DNA of 8,194 nt from assembly GCA_038317345.1 (NCBI GenBank), contig JBBQBH010000080.1:1-8194 (forward strand), read 5' to 3'. Of this stretch, positions 1 to 6,225 are shown in pieces. Both the position numbers and the translations under genes were made by a program. The notes beneath the pieces were generated by a model. It saw nothing but the letters and a program-made list of their open reading frames with translations. It was not told the origin of the DNA and ran no database searches. The DNA is from Mayfieldus sp038317345. GTDB lineage: Bacteria > Actinomycetota > Thermoleophilia > Solirubrobacterales > 70-9. Position 1 is the stretch's first letter; every line of letters begins with the position of its first letter.

Positions 1-1029
1 CGTGAACTCCTTGTCGAGGTCGGCGACGACGATGTCGGCGGCGAGGCTGGAGCCGGTCTCGTTGAGGTGGATGCCGTCGGACTCGCGGACGATCTGCTCG
101 GAGCCGCCGACCTGCATCGCGTCGCGGTAATGGTCGCCGGGGGTGAAGACCGGAACGGTGTCGATCAGGTGCACCTGGTCGCGCCACGGCGCAGCGGCGA
201 CCGCGATCGCCTGGTTGACCGCCCGCTCGATCCGCTGCCGGGCCGGGTCGCGCGGGGTCGGCACGGTTAGCCAGAAGACCTGCGCCGCACCGGCCTGGCG
301 GTAGGTGTTCATCATCTGCCGCGCCCGGTTGGCGAAGATCGACGCCCACACCGATCCGCAGCAGCTCACGTCCTTGCCGCCGGGGCCGGGCATCGGATAG
401 CCCTCGTTGGCGCCGATGAAGACGACCACCGCGTCGGGGCGGTCGTTGTCGACCTGGCTGGTCGAGAGCTTGCCCCAGTCGACCAGCGAGGTGTTCGATA
501 TTCCGGTCGCCAGGTGGGGGTCGCGGATCACGTTCACTCCGTCGGGCGCCAGACGCCGGGCGATCTCGGTGTCGAGCGGGGTCGAGAGCGAGTCGCCGGT
601 GACCAGCAGCGTCTGCAGCGGCCGCTTCTGCGCGGGCTGCTCGCCGAGGGTCAGCGGATCGAAGTTCTCCGGCGTCGCCGGCGGCACCTTGGCGGTCGGG
701 CCGGAGCTGATCGGCTGATCGAAGCCGCCCGCGGTGCCGAGGCTGTCGTTGGCGGCGACGACGCTGGTCAGGTTGTCCGCGGCGTCGGCGAGCGGCAGCC
801 GATCGGCGAGCCAACCGGCGGGCTTGCCAAAGCCGAGCACGATGTCGTGTCCGATCCCCGGCTTCATCTCTTCGCCGGCGTGGCGGATCGAGGCGCCCGA
901 GAAGAGGATCAGCAGCAGCGAGGTGATCGCGACCGCGACCACCGCCTGGCGGGCGCTGAAGCGCCGCAGCCCCTCGTCGTCGAAGCGGCCCATCAGGTTG
1001 TCGTCTCTTGCGCGTGGGTCTATGGCCAT
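1..1029 (-). CDS. Membrane-anchored SGNH/GDSL-family hydrolase (DUF459-like), 3' end beyond window
   Basis: Reading the minus strand from the ATG at 1029-1027 gives 343 uninterrupted codons to the window edge. Residues 1-27 are charged and cytoplasmic, about 28-48 form one hydrophobic segment (a signal anchor), and the rest should be extracytoplasmic. The SGNH blocks are all present: GDS at 145-147 (nucleophile S147), GAN at 206-208 (N208), and SDGIH at 317-321 (D318, H321). C223-C224 is an adjacent cysteine pair. The gene begins one base after the MBOAT stop (TGA-G-ATG) and has no clear Shine-Dalgarno, so translational coupling is likely. Known pairs of MBOAT plus SGNH proteins (AlgI with AlgJ/AlgX, PatA/PatB) transfer acetyl groups to exported polysaccharides; by inference this protein is the extracytoplasmic transferase or esterase partner. 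The substrate cannot be read from the sequence. The remaining C-terminus is probably short, since the last SGNH block is already passed. Confidence 0.9.
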   Translation of the reverse strand, partial: MAIDPRARDDNLMGRFDDEGLRRFSARQAVVAVAITSLLLILFSGASIRHAGEEMKPGIGHDIVLGFGKPAGWLADRLPLADAADNLTSVVAANDSLGTAGGFDQPISSGPTAKVPPATPENFDPLTLGEQPAQKRPLQTLLVTGDSLSTPLDTEIARRLAPDGVNVIRDPHLATGISNTSLVDWGKLSTSQVDNDRPDAVVVFIGANEGYPMPGPGGKDVSCCGSVWASIFANRARQMMNTYRQAGAAQVFWLTVPTPRDPARQRIERAVNQAIAVAAAPWRDQVHLIDTVPVFTPGDHYRDAMQVGGSEQIVRESDGIHLNETGSSLAADIVVADLDKEFT

Positions 1030-1030
1030 C

Positions 1031-2428
1031 TCAGAAGCGGAAGTAGATGAACGGGGGGACGCCGTTGCTGGGGACGGTGGCGCCGACGAAGAGGATAAGG
1101 ACGGCCAGAGCGGCGCCGAGCAGGGCGGGATTGAGGCGCTCGATCCGCACCTCCCAACCCTCGGTTTGGCGCGGTGGGAGCAGCTGAAGCGCGATCACGA
1201 GGCCGATCAGCGCCAGGACCGGGAACGTCCACAGCGTTGGCGCCGACCAGACTGCGAAGCGCTGGAGGAAGTCCCAGAACAACCCGAGGCTCTGGCTGCG
1301 GAAGAGGATCCAGCCGAAGCAGACGAGGTTGAAGGTGACGAAGCCGCGCAGCCAGGCCGGGGTGCGGCGGCCGATGCGGCCGTCGATCGCATGCTCTGTG
1401 ACCAGCCCGACGCCATGAAAGCCGCCCCAGAGGACGAAGGGCCAGGCGGCGCCGTGCCAGAGGCCCCCGAGCAGCATCGTGATCATCAGGTTGCGGTAGG
1501 TGAACAGGCGGCTGCCGCGGTTGCCGCCCAGCGGGATGTAGAGAAAGTCGCGCAGGAAGCGCGACAGGGTCATGTGCCAGCGCCGCCAGAAGTCGCGAAA
1601 GCCGGTCGCCCGGTAGGGGCTGTTGAAGTTCTGGGGAAAGACGAACCCCATCAGCAGCGCCAGCCCGATCGCGATGTCGGTGTAGCCGGAGAAGTCGCAG
1701 TAGATCTGCGCCGCGAAGGCGTAGGTCGCCATCAGCGCGTCGGGCGCGTTGTGGGCCTGGGGCACGTCGAAGACCGGATTGACGATCGTGCGCCCCAGGT
1801 AGTCGGCGATCGCCACCTTCTTCACCAGACCGAGGCCGATCAGCCCCAGCCCGGCGCCGACCGCGACTCGGTCGGGGTCGCGCGGGCCGGCGAGCTGGGG
1901 CAGGAACTCGCGCGCGCGGACGATCGGGCCGGCGACCAGGTGGGGGAAGAAGCTGAGGTAGATCGCGCAGTTGATCAGCGACGCCGGCTTAACCAGCCGC
2001 CGCTTCACGTCCACCACATATGAGATCGCCTGGAAGGTGAAGAAGCTGATTCCGACCGGCAGCAGCACAGTGATCAGCGGCGCTGGCACCCCCATACCGA
2101 TCGAGTTCAGCGTGTCGTCTACGTCCTGGGCGAAGAACGAGTAGTACTTGAAGAAGCCGAGGACCAGCAGGTCGCCGGCCACGGCAAGACCGACGATCCA
2201 GCGCCGCCGCCGCTCGTCGTCGGTGCGGTCGAGCAGCACCGCGCCGCCCTGGTTCCACAGCGTGACCCCGGCGAGCAGAAAGCAGAACATCGGGTTCGCC
2301 GCCGCGTAGAAGACGTAGCTGGCGACGACGATGAACGGCTTCCAGAACCGCTGGCGCGGCATCAGCGCCCAGTTGAGCGCCAGCACGATCGGGAAGAAGA
2401 GCCCGAACTGAACGGTGGGGAAGAGCAG
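1031..2428 (-). CDS. MBOAT family membrane O-acyltransferase (AlgI/PatA-like), probable CTG start
   Basis: Polytopic membrane protein of 465 residues if started at CTG 2428. Family landmarks are clear (numbered from that start): the GISFFTFQ segment near 126-133, QIYCDFSGYTDIAIG at 241-255, RRWHMTLSRFLRDFLYIPLGG at about 282-302 (a cytoplasmic loop), the catalytic histidine in GGLWHGAAW (H325), a second histidine in GGFHG (H338), and the C-terminal FIYFRF ending. The family moves acyl groups, usually acetyl, across the membrane for O-acylation of extracellular glycans. The first ordinary start is GTG 2386, but this would cut away LLFPTVQFGLFFPIV, which matches the conserved MLF-x-S/T-x-x-F first helix of MBOAT proteins. 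Between that segment and the upstream in-frame TAG at about 2489 there is no ATG, GTG or TTG, so CTG 2428 is preferred, with a weak AGGG 9 bases ahead. The downstream SGNH gene follows after one base, making a two-gene operon. Confidence 0.92.
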   Translation of the reverse strand: MLFPTVQFGLFFPIVLALNWALMPRQRFWKPFIVVASYVFYAAANPMFCFLLAGVTLWNQGGAVLLDRTDDERRRRWIVGLAVAGDLLVLGFFKYYSFFAQDVDDTLNSIGMGVPAPLITVLLPVGISFFTFQAISYVVDVKRRLVKPASLINCAIYLSFFPHLVAGPIVRAREFLPQLAGPRDPDRVAVGAGLGLIGLGLVKKVAIADYLGRTIVNPVFDVPQAHNAPDALMATYAFAAQIYCDFSGYTDIAIGLALLMGFVFPQNFNSPYRATGFRDFWRRWHMTLSRFLRDFLYIPLGGNRGSRLFTYRNLMITMLLGGLWHGAAWPFVLWGGFHGVGLVTEHAIDGRIGRRTPAWLRGFVTFNLVCFGWILFRSQSLGLFWDFLQRFAVWSAPTLWTFPVLALIGLVIALQLLPPRQTEGWEVRIERLNPALLGAALAVLILFVGATVPSNGVPPFIYFRF

Positions 2429-2500
2429 TTTGGGAGGCCCTGCTGTTAGCTTGCGATCCCGGTCGCCGTGGGGTGCGGCCGGGCGATGCTAGATGATCGG
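2429..2500. promoter_or_regulatory. Divergent intergenic region between MBOAT and exported SGNH genes
   Basis: About 72 bases separate the two divergent starts and must hold both promoters or a shared one. I see no convincing -35/-10 pair. On the minus strand TAGCAT at 2491-2486 fits the TAnnnT pattern of a -10 and would give a leader of roughly 50 bases to the CTG start. On the plus strand TAGATG at 2490-2495 lies only a few bases before ATG 2501, which would fit a leaderless transcript. Both are weak readings; the function is inferred from gene orientation. Confidence 0.35.
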
Positions 2501-3166
2501 ATGCGCATGAGTACCAGCAGCAGGGGACGAGCACTGAGCGCCGCCGTATTGGCCGTGGCGCTAGTCGCCGCGCTCGCGGTGGCGCTCACCGAACCGTCGA
2601 GTGTCGGGGCCTCGTGCGGGGGCGTGGTGAAGAAGAGCCCGCCCCGCAAGATCGCCCGCCACGTCAACCCGAAGGGCCGCCCGCCGCTCGCGATCGGCGA
2701 CTCGTCGATGTTGCTCGCGGTCCCGAACCTGGCCCGAGCCGGCTACAGGGCCAACGCCCGCGGCTGTCGCCAATTCACGGAGGGAATCGGAATCGTCGGG
2801 GCGGCAAAGCGTCAGCACAAGCTCCCACACATGGTCGCGATCGCGCTCGGCGCCGACGCCTCGATCAGCCGCAGCCAGATCGAGCACACCCTGCACCTGA
2901 TGGGACCCAGGCGGGTGCTCTGCCTGGTCACGCCGGTCGAGATCGGCGGCGGCTCGGGCAGCGACGCGCAGCACGTGCGCGACGCCGGTCAGCGCCATCC
3001 GCACCGGGTCCGGGTCCTCGATTGGGTCGCCTTCAGCCAGGGCCACCCGGGCTGGTTTCAGCCCGACGGGCTGCACCTGACCTTCCCCGGCGCGCACGGG
3101 TTCACGAAGCTCTTTCGCAAGGGCCTACCGCTCGCCAAGGCGGGTAAGTTCCCGGCACCGAAGTAG
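2501..3166 (+). CDS. Exported SGNH-fold protein (OatA-type SGNH domain, atypical block III)
   Basis: From ATG 2501 the product has 221 residues. Residues 11-30 form an Ala/Leu/Val-rich hydrophobic stretch after basic residues, a signal peptide or anchor; the C at 39 is preceded by GAS, a poor lipobox. The SGNH core follows: AIGDSS at 64-69 (D67, nucleophile S68), GYRANARGCRQF at 81-92, ALGADA at 115-120, LVTPVE at 142-147, and DWVAFSQGHPGWFQPDGLHLT near 174-194 (D189, H192). The DW-x(4)-S-x-GHP-x-WF-x-x-DG-x-HLT ending is typical of the SGNH domain attached to acyltransferase-3 (OatA-like) proteins, here without that membrane partner. The block III residue is Asp (D119) where Asn is usual. 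It is divergent from an MBOAT/SGNH pair and 4 bases before a lipoprotein gene, suggesting cell-surface acylation or deacylation. Start sites GTG 2468, ATG 2486 and ATG 2507 are also in frame; 2501 or 2507 places the basic residues right before the hydrophobic segment. No Shine-Dalgarno is evident. Confidence 0.82.
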   Translation: MRMSTSSRGRALSAAVLAVALVAALAVALTEPSSVGASCGGVVKKSPPRKIARHVNPKGRPPLAIGDSSMLLAVPNLARAGYRANARGCRQFTEGIGIVGAAKRQHKLPHMVAIALGADASISRSQIEHTLHLMGPRRVLCLVTPVEIGGGSGSDAQHVRDAGQRHPHRVRVLDWVAFSQGHPGWFQPDGLHLTFPGAHGFTKLFRKGLPLAKAGKFPAPK

Positions 3167-3170
3167 GCCG

Positions 3171-3647
3171 ATGCGTCCCCGCTTCCTCATCGCCCCGACC
3201 GTTCTGATCGCACTGGCGTCCCTGGCCGGCTGCGGGTCTGGCAACGGCGCAAGCAGCCAGTCGTCGACCGCGACGATCAGCTCCGCGCACGCCACTGCTC
3301 CCCAGGTCGCCCGCGGGTTCCTCGCCGCCGCGAAGAGCGGGCACGGCGCACGGGCCTGCTCTCTGATGACCGCCGAGACGGTCGCGGAAGTCGCCAGGTA
3401 CGTGGAGTCGACCGGTCATGGCGAGGGGCATCCTGCTCGCGACTGCGCCCAATTCTTCAGCGCCTACCAGACCACGATCGGTGGAGCCCTCGCAAATCTG
3501 GCGATTGGACGGGTGACCGTGAACGGCAGCACCGCGCGGGCCGCGGTCGTTTGCTCGCCGCCCTGCACGAAGGGCTTTCTCCCCCTTGCGCTGCGAAAGA
3601 CCGCTCCCGGCTGGCGAGTCGCCTACAACTATCGTCGCGGTTACTGA
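3171..3647 (+). CDS. Small secreted lipoprotein of unknown function
   Basis: The 158-residue product starts with basic residues, a hydrophobic segment (5-19) and a good lipobox LAGC with the lipidation cysteine at C21, then a Gly/Ser/Thr-rich linker to about residue 43. The mature domain (44-158) carries an AARGFLAAAKSG-like helix near 46-57 (A-P-Q-V-A-R-G-F), ACSLM at 62-66, DCAQF at 91-95 and a C-terminal strand pair ending GWRVAYNYRRGY. This layout (helix with conserved Cys, second Cys, then a strand ending in G-x-W-x-V) resembles the many actinobacterial lipoproteins with an NTF2-like or DUF4878-like fold, but I do not recognise a specific family. C63, C92, C128 and C132 could form two disulphides. 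It starts 4 bases after the SGNH stop with only a weak ribosome site, so it is probably coupled and acts with it at the outer face of the membrane. Confidence 0.8.
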   Translation: MRPRFLIAPTVLIALASLAGCGSGNGASSQSSTATISSAHATAPQVARGFLAAAKSGHGARACSLMTAETVAEVARYVESTGHGEGHPARDCAQFFSAYQTTIGGALANLAIGRVTVNGSTARAAVVCSPPCTKGFLPLALRKTAPGWRVAYNYRRGY

Positions 3648-3690
3648 GTGGCTGCTGCCAGGCGTCGTCAGGCACGGATCTTTCGCCGTT

Positions 3691-3718
3691 TTGGCCGCTC
3701 GCGACGCCCCGCTATAAT
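3691..3718 (+). promoter_or_regulatory. Promoter of the greA operon
   Basis: A perfect -10 hexamer TATAAT lies at 3713-3718, preceded after 16 bases by TTGGCC at 3691-3696, a fair -35. The predicted transcription start is near 3725. The AT-rich hexamer stands out in strongly GC-rich DNA and is the only good promoter between the lipoprotein gene and greA. A housekeeping sigma factor (SigA-like) would be expected to read it. Confidence 0.75.
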
Positions 3719-3730
3719 GCCGCGCGCCCT

Positions 3731-3774
3731 GACCCAGGGTGGCGACGAGAAGTCGCCGCATCTGGGTCCTTTTT
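3731..3774 (+). terminator. Intrinsic terminator/attenuator in the greA leader
   Basis: GACCCAG (3731-3737) pairs with CTGGGTC (3762-3768), and GGCGAC (3741-3746) pairs with GTCGCC (3752-3757) around a GAGAA loop. Pairs 3738-3761 (G-U), 3739-3759 and 3740-3758 (G-U) join the two stems, leaving one bulged A at 3760. A five-T run follows at 3770-3774. This is a textbook factor-independent terminator. It can end transcripts from the upstream lipoprotein genes, but it also sits about 6 bases after the predicted start of the greA promoter, so most greA-directed transcripts would meet it at once and yield an RNA of about 50 bases. Confidence 0.85.
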
Positions 3775-3802
3775 GCCGTCGGGGGCGGGCAAAGGGACCC
3801 AG
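3762..3802 (+). repeat. Alternative stem in the greA leader, using a third copy of the GACCCAG segment
   Basis: CTGGGTCCTTTT at 3762-3773 is complementary to AAAGGGACCCAG at 3791-3802 over 12 continuous pairs with one G-U. The left arm is the right arm of the terminator plus its T-run, so this stem and the terminator cannot form together. The right arm is made after the termination point, so it cannot be an ordinary antiterminator; it could refold read-through RNA or protect a processed 5' end. Confidence 0.5.
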
Positions 3803-3820
3803 TCCACGAAGCAGAGGCAG

Positions 3821-3826
3821 AGAGGT
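3821..3826 (+). promoter_or_regulatory. Ribosome binding site of greA
   Basis: AGAGGT in a purine-rich stretch (3811-3832) lies 8 bases before GTG 3835 and supports that GTG as the greA start. Confidence 0.6.
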
Positions 3827-3834
3827 AGAGAGCC

Positions 3835-4314
3835 GTGAGTCGTCAATCGGTTATCACGAAAGAGGGGCTCGAGAAGCTCAAGGAAGAGATCGAGTCCCTG
3901 TCGACGGTCAAGCGCCGCGAGGTCGCAGAGCGGATCAAGGAAGCACGCGAGTTCGGCGACATCTCCGAGAACGCGGAATACGACGACGCCAAGAACGAGC
4001 AGGCGCTGCTCGAGCAGCGGATCGCCCAGCTCGAGGAGCGGCTGCGGCGCTCCGAGGTGATCGATTCCAAGGACATCGACACGAGCGAGGTCAGCGTCGG
4101 CACCGTCGTCCACGTCAAGGACCAGAAGTCAGGTGACTCGCAGAAGTTCCAGATCGTCGGATCTGCCGAAGCCGATCCGACCGAGCAGAAGCTCTCCAAC
4201 GAGTCGCCGATCGGAATGGCGCTGATGGGCCACAAGCGCAACGAGGTCGTCTCGGTCGAAGCCCCGCGCGGGCCGAAGCGCAAGCTCAAGATCACCAAGA
4301 TCGAAGCCGCTTAG
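3835..4314 (+). CDS. greA: Transcription elongation factor GreA
   Basis: GreA binds the secondary channel of RNA polymerase and stimulates cleavage of the backtracked transcript, rescuing arrested complexes. The 159-residue product has normal family length. Residues 1-77 form the antiparallel coiled coil, with the acidic tip in AREFGDISENAEYDDAKNEQ (D42 and E45, the residues that help hold the catalytic Mg ion), and 84-157 form the FKBP-like C-terminal domain (VGTVVHV, then the ESPIGMALMGHKRNEVVSVEAP segment). The start is GTG at 3835 with a purine-rich ribosome site just upstream. It is the first gene of a run with the YCII gene (7 bases on) and lysS. Its leader carries a terminator, so its expression may be set by read-through. 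Confidence 0.97.
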   Translation: MSRQSVITKEGLEKLKEEIESLSTVKRREVAERIKEAREFGDISENAEYDDAKNEQALLEQRIAQLEERLRRSEVIDSKDIDTSEVSVGTVVHVKDQKSGDSQKFQIVGSAEADPTEQKLSNESPIGMALMGHKRNEVVSVEAPRGPKRKLKITKIEAA

Positions 4315-4321
4315 GCGGTCC

Positions 4322-4618
4322 GTGGCCTATTACGCGGTGACCCAGGTTCACGGCGGGGGCTGGGACACATCGCTTGCGCTGCGCGACCAGAAGCAATGGG
4401 CCGAGCACGCCGCGTTCATGAACGAACTCGAGAACGAGGGCTTCGTTGTCCTCGGCGGCCCGCTCGGCGACGGCGAGGAGGTCCTGCTGATCGTCGATGC
4501 CGAAGACGAGCAAGAGATCGAAGCCCGACTCAGCGATGATCCCTGGAGGCCGCTCGGGTTGCTGCGCATCGCGAAGATCGAGTGCTGGCAGGTTCTGCTC
4601 GACTCCCGGCGCCCATAG
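4322..4618 (+). CDS. YCII-family protein
   Basis: The 98-residue product fits the compact YCII alpha/beta ferredoxin-like fold. Visible landmarks are H29 in WAEHAAFM, the GFVVLGGPLGD turn at 40-50, a hydrophobic strand EVLLIVDAED at 53-62, and DPW at 73-75 followed by GLLRIAKIECW. H29 and the Asp of DPW correspond to the conserved His/Asp pair of the family, proposed to be an active site; the reaction is unknown for most members. The start is GTG 4322, 7 bases after the greA stop, with AGGCGG overlapping that stop. Lying between greA and lysS in the same direction it is almost certainly co-transcribed, but nothing in it explains a link to transcription or translation. Confidence 0.85.
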   Translation: MAYYAVTQVHGGGWDTSLALRDQKQWAEHAAFMNELENEGFVVLGGPLGDGEEVLLIVDAEDEQEIEARLSDDPWRPLGLLRIAKIECWQVLLDSRRP

Positions 4619-4629
4619 GGTTTAGACCG

Positions 4630-6186
4630 ATGAGCGGGCCGCAGCAAGGAGAAGACGCAAACCCCGGCACCCCCGGACGCACCGGAGCAAGCTCCGGTCA
4701 CCAGTCGCCTGCGGCTCCTTCGGAGGAGGTGCCGGGCAATGATTTGCTCCGCGAGCGGCGCGAGAAGCTCGAACGCCTGCGCGAGTCGGGCCTCGACCCC
4801 TTCCCGCACTCGTTTCCCGACCGCGAGGAGATCGCCGAGGTGCGGCGCGCCCACGAGGGCCTCGTCGCGGGCGCGGAGACCGAGTCGCGCCACCGGGTCG
4901 CGGGGCGGATCGTCGCCCGCCGCGGCCACGGCAAGGCCGCCTTCATCGACCTGCGCGACGCGACCGGAGAGATCCAGCTCCACGCTCGCGAGGACCTGCT
5001 CGGCGAGGAGCGCTTCGAGCAGCTGGTCGGGCTCGACCTCGGCGACGTGTTGGGCATCGAGGGGGTCGCGTTCGCCAGCAAGCGCGGCGAGCTTTCGCTG
5101 CGCATCGAGGGCTGGGACCTGCTCGCCAAGAGTCTGCGCCCGCCGCCCGACAAGTACCACGGGCTCGAGGACACCGAGACCCGCTACCGGCGCCGCGAGC
5201 TGGACCTGATCGCCAACGAGGAGACACGGCGGCTGTTCGCGATCCGGGCCCAGATCGTCAACGAGGTGCGCCGCTGGCTGGACGAGCACGGCTTCGTCGA
5301 GGCCGAGACGCCGGTGCTCCAACCCCTCTACGGCGGCGCGCTTGCGCGCCCCTTCGTCACCCACCACAACGCGCTCGACCGCGACTTCTACCTGCGCATC
5401 GCCACCGAGCTGTACCTGAAGCGGCTGATCGTCGGCGGCTTCGACAAGGTCTACGAGCTGGGCAGGGACTTCCGCAACGAGGGCATCTCACCGAAGCACA
5501 ACCCCGAGTTCACGATGCTCGAGTGGTACGAGGCCTACGCGGACTACAACGACACCGCGGCCGACCTCGAACGACTGGTCAGCGGCGTCGCCCAACGGGT
5601 CCTCGGCGGCCATGAGATTGAGCGCGACGGCCACAAGATCGACCTCTCCCCGCCCTGGCAGCGGATCACGCTGCGCGAGGCGATCCGCGAGCACACCGGG
5701 CTCGACATCGCCGAGCATCCGACTCGCGAGCAGCTCGCCGCGGCGATGGACTCGGAGCCAGACCCCGGGGAGGGCTGGGGCAAGCTGGTCGACGGGCTGC
5801 TCTCGAAGGAGGTCGAGCCGAAGCTGATCCAGCCGACATTCGTTCTCGACTACCCGGTCGAGATCTCGCCGTTCGCGAAGGCCCACCGCTCAGAGGAAGG
5901 GTTGGTGGAGCGCTGGGAGGCATTCGTCGGCGGGGTCGAGATCGCCAATGCGTTCAGCGAGCTCAACGACCCCGACGAGCAGCGCCGCCGCTTCGAGCAG
6001 CAGGCCGAGGAACAGAAGCGCGGCGACGAGGACACCCAGCCCTACGACGAGGCCTACATCGAGGCGCTGGAGCAGGGGATGCCCCCCACCGGCGGCGTCG
6101 GGCTGGGGATCGACCGCCTGGTGATGATCCTGACCGGGGCCGCCAACCTGCGCGAGGTGGTGCTGTTCCCCGCGATGCGCGGCTGA
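4630..6186 (+). CDS. lysS: Lysyl-tRNA synthetase, class II
   Basis: This cytoplasmic enzyme charges tRNA-Lys with lysine using ATP. From ATG 4630 it has 518 residues, a usual length. Residues 1-36 are a disordered Pro/Gly/Ser-rich extension; NDLLRERREKLERLRESG at 37-54 is the helix with which most bacterial LysRS begin; 89-167 is the OB-fold anticodon-binding domain; the class II core follows, with motif 1 near 222-242 (FVEAETPVLQP, then GGALARPF), motif 2 FRNEGISPKHNPEFTMLEWY at 281-300, and motif 3 GGVGLGIDRLVMIL at 488-501. ATG 4630 has AGGG 9 bases ahead and lies 11 bases after the YCII stop. A longer frame back to ATG 4582 overlaps the YCII gene and is unlikely. Another candidate start is TTG 4743, 13 bases behind a strong GGAGGAGG at 4722-4729, which would remove the extension. 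Confidence 0.97.
   Translation: MSGPQQGEDANPGTPGRTGASSGHQSPAAPSEEVPGNDLLRERREKLERLRESGLDPFPHSFPDREEIAEVRRAHEGLVAGAETESRHRVAGRIVARRGHGKAAFIDLRDATGEIQLHAREDLLGEERFEQLVGLDLGDVLGIEGVAFASKRGELSLRIEGWDLLAKSLRPPPDKYHGLEDTETRYRRRELDLIANEETRRLFAIRAQIVNEVRRWLDEHGFVEAETPVLQPLYGGALARPFVTHHNALDRDFYLRIATELYLKRLIVGGFDKVYELGRDFRNEGISPKHNPEFTMLEWYEAYADYNDTAADLERLVSGVAQRVLGGHEIERDGHKIDLSPPWQRITLREAIREHTGLDIAEHPTREQLAAAMDSEPDPGEGWGKLVDGLLSKEVEPKLIQPTFVLDYPVEISPFAKAHRSEEGLVERWEAFVGGVEIANAFSELNDPDEQRRRFEQQAEEQKRGDEDTQPYDEAYIEALEQGMPPTGGVGLGIDRLVMILTGAANLREVVLFPAMRG
4681..4698. repeat. Perfect palindrome inside the lysS N-terminal extension
   Basis: ACCGGAGC, two A residues, then GCTCCGGT: an 8-base perfect inverted repeat with a 2-base centre, in the Pro/Gly/Ser-rich coding segment of lysS. 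In RNA the inner pairs would have to open to form a loop. It lies about 25 bases before the internal GGAGGAGG and could affect initiation, or be chance in GC-rich DNA. Confidence 0.5.
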
Positions 6187-6225
6187 CCGGCGCGGTCGTG
6201 GCCGAGCACTGGCATCCTGCGCCGC

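Noticed and set aside
734..2023. Long plus-strand open frame (429 codons) opposite the MBOAT and SGNH genes
   Set aside because: It is antisense to two proteins with intact family motifs, and its Arg/Glu/Asp/Gln/Ala-rich content is typical of chance frames in GC-rich DNA.
4348..5367. Minus-strand open frame of 339 codons opposite the YCII gene and lysS
   Set aside because: Shadow of strongly conserved coding sequence; no recognisable domain and no ribosome site.
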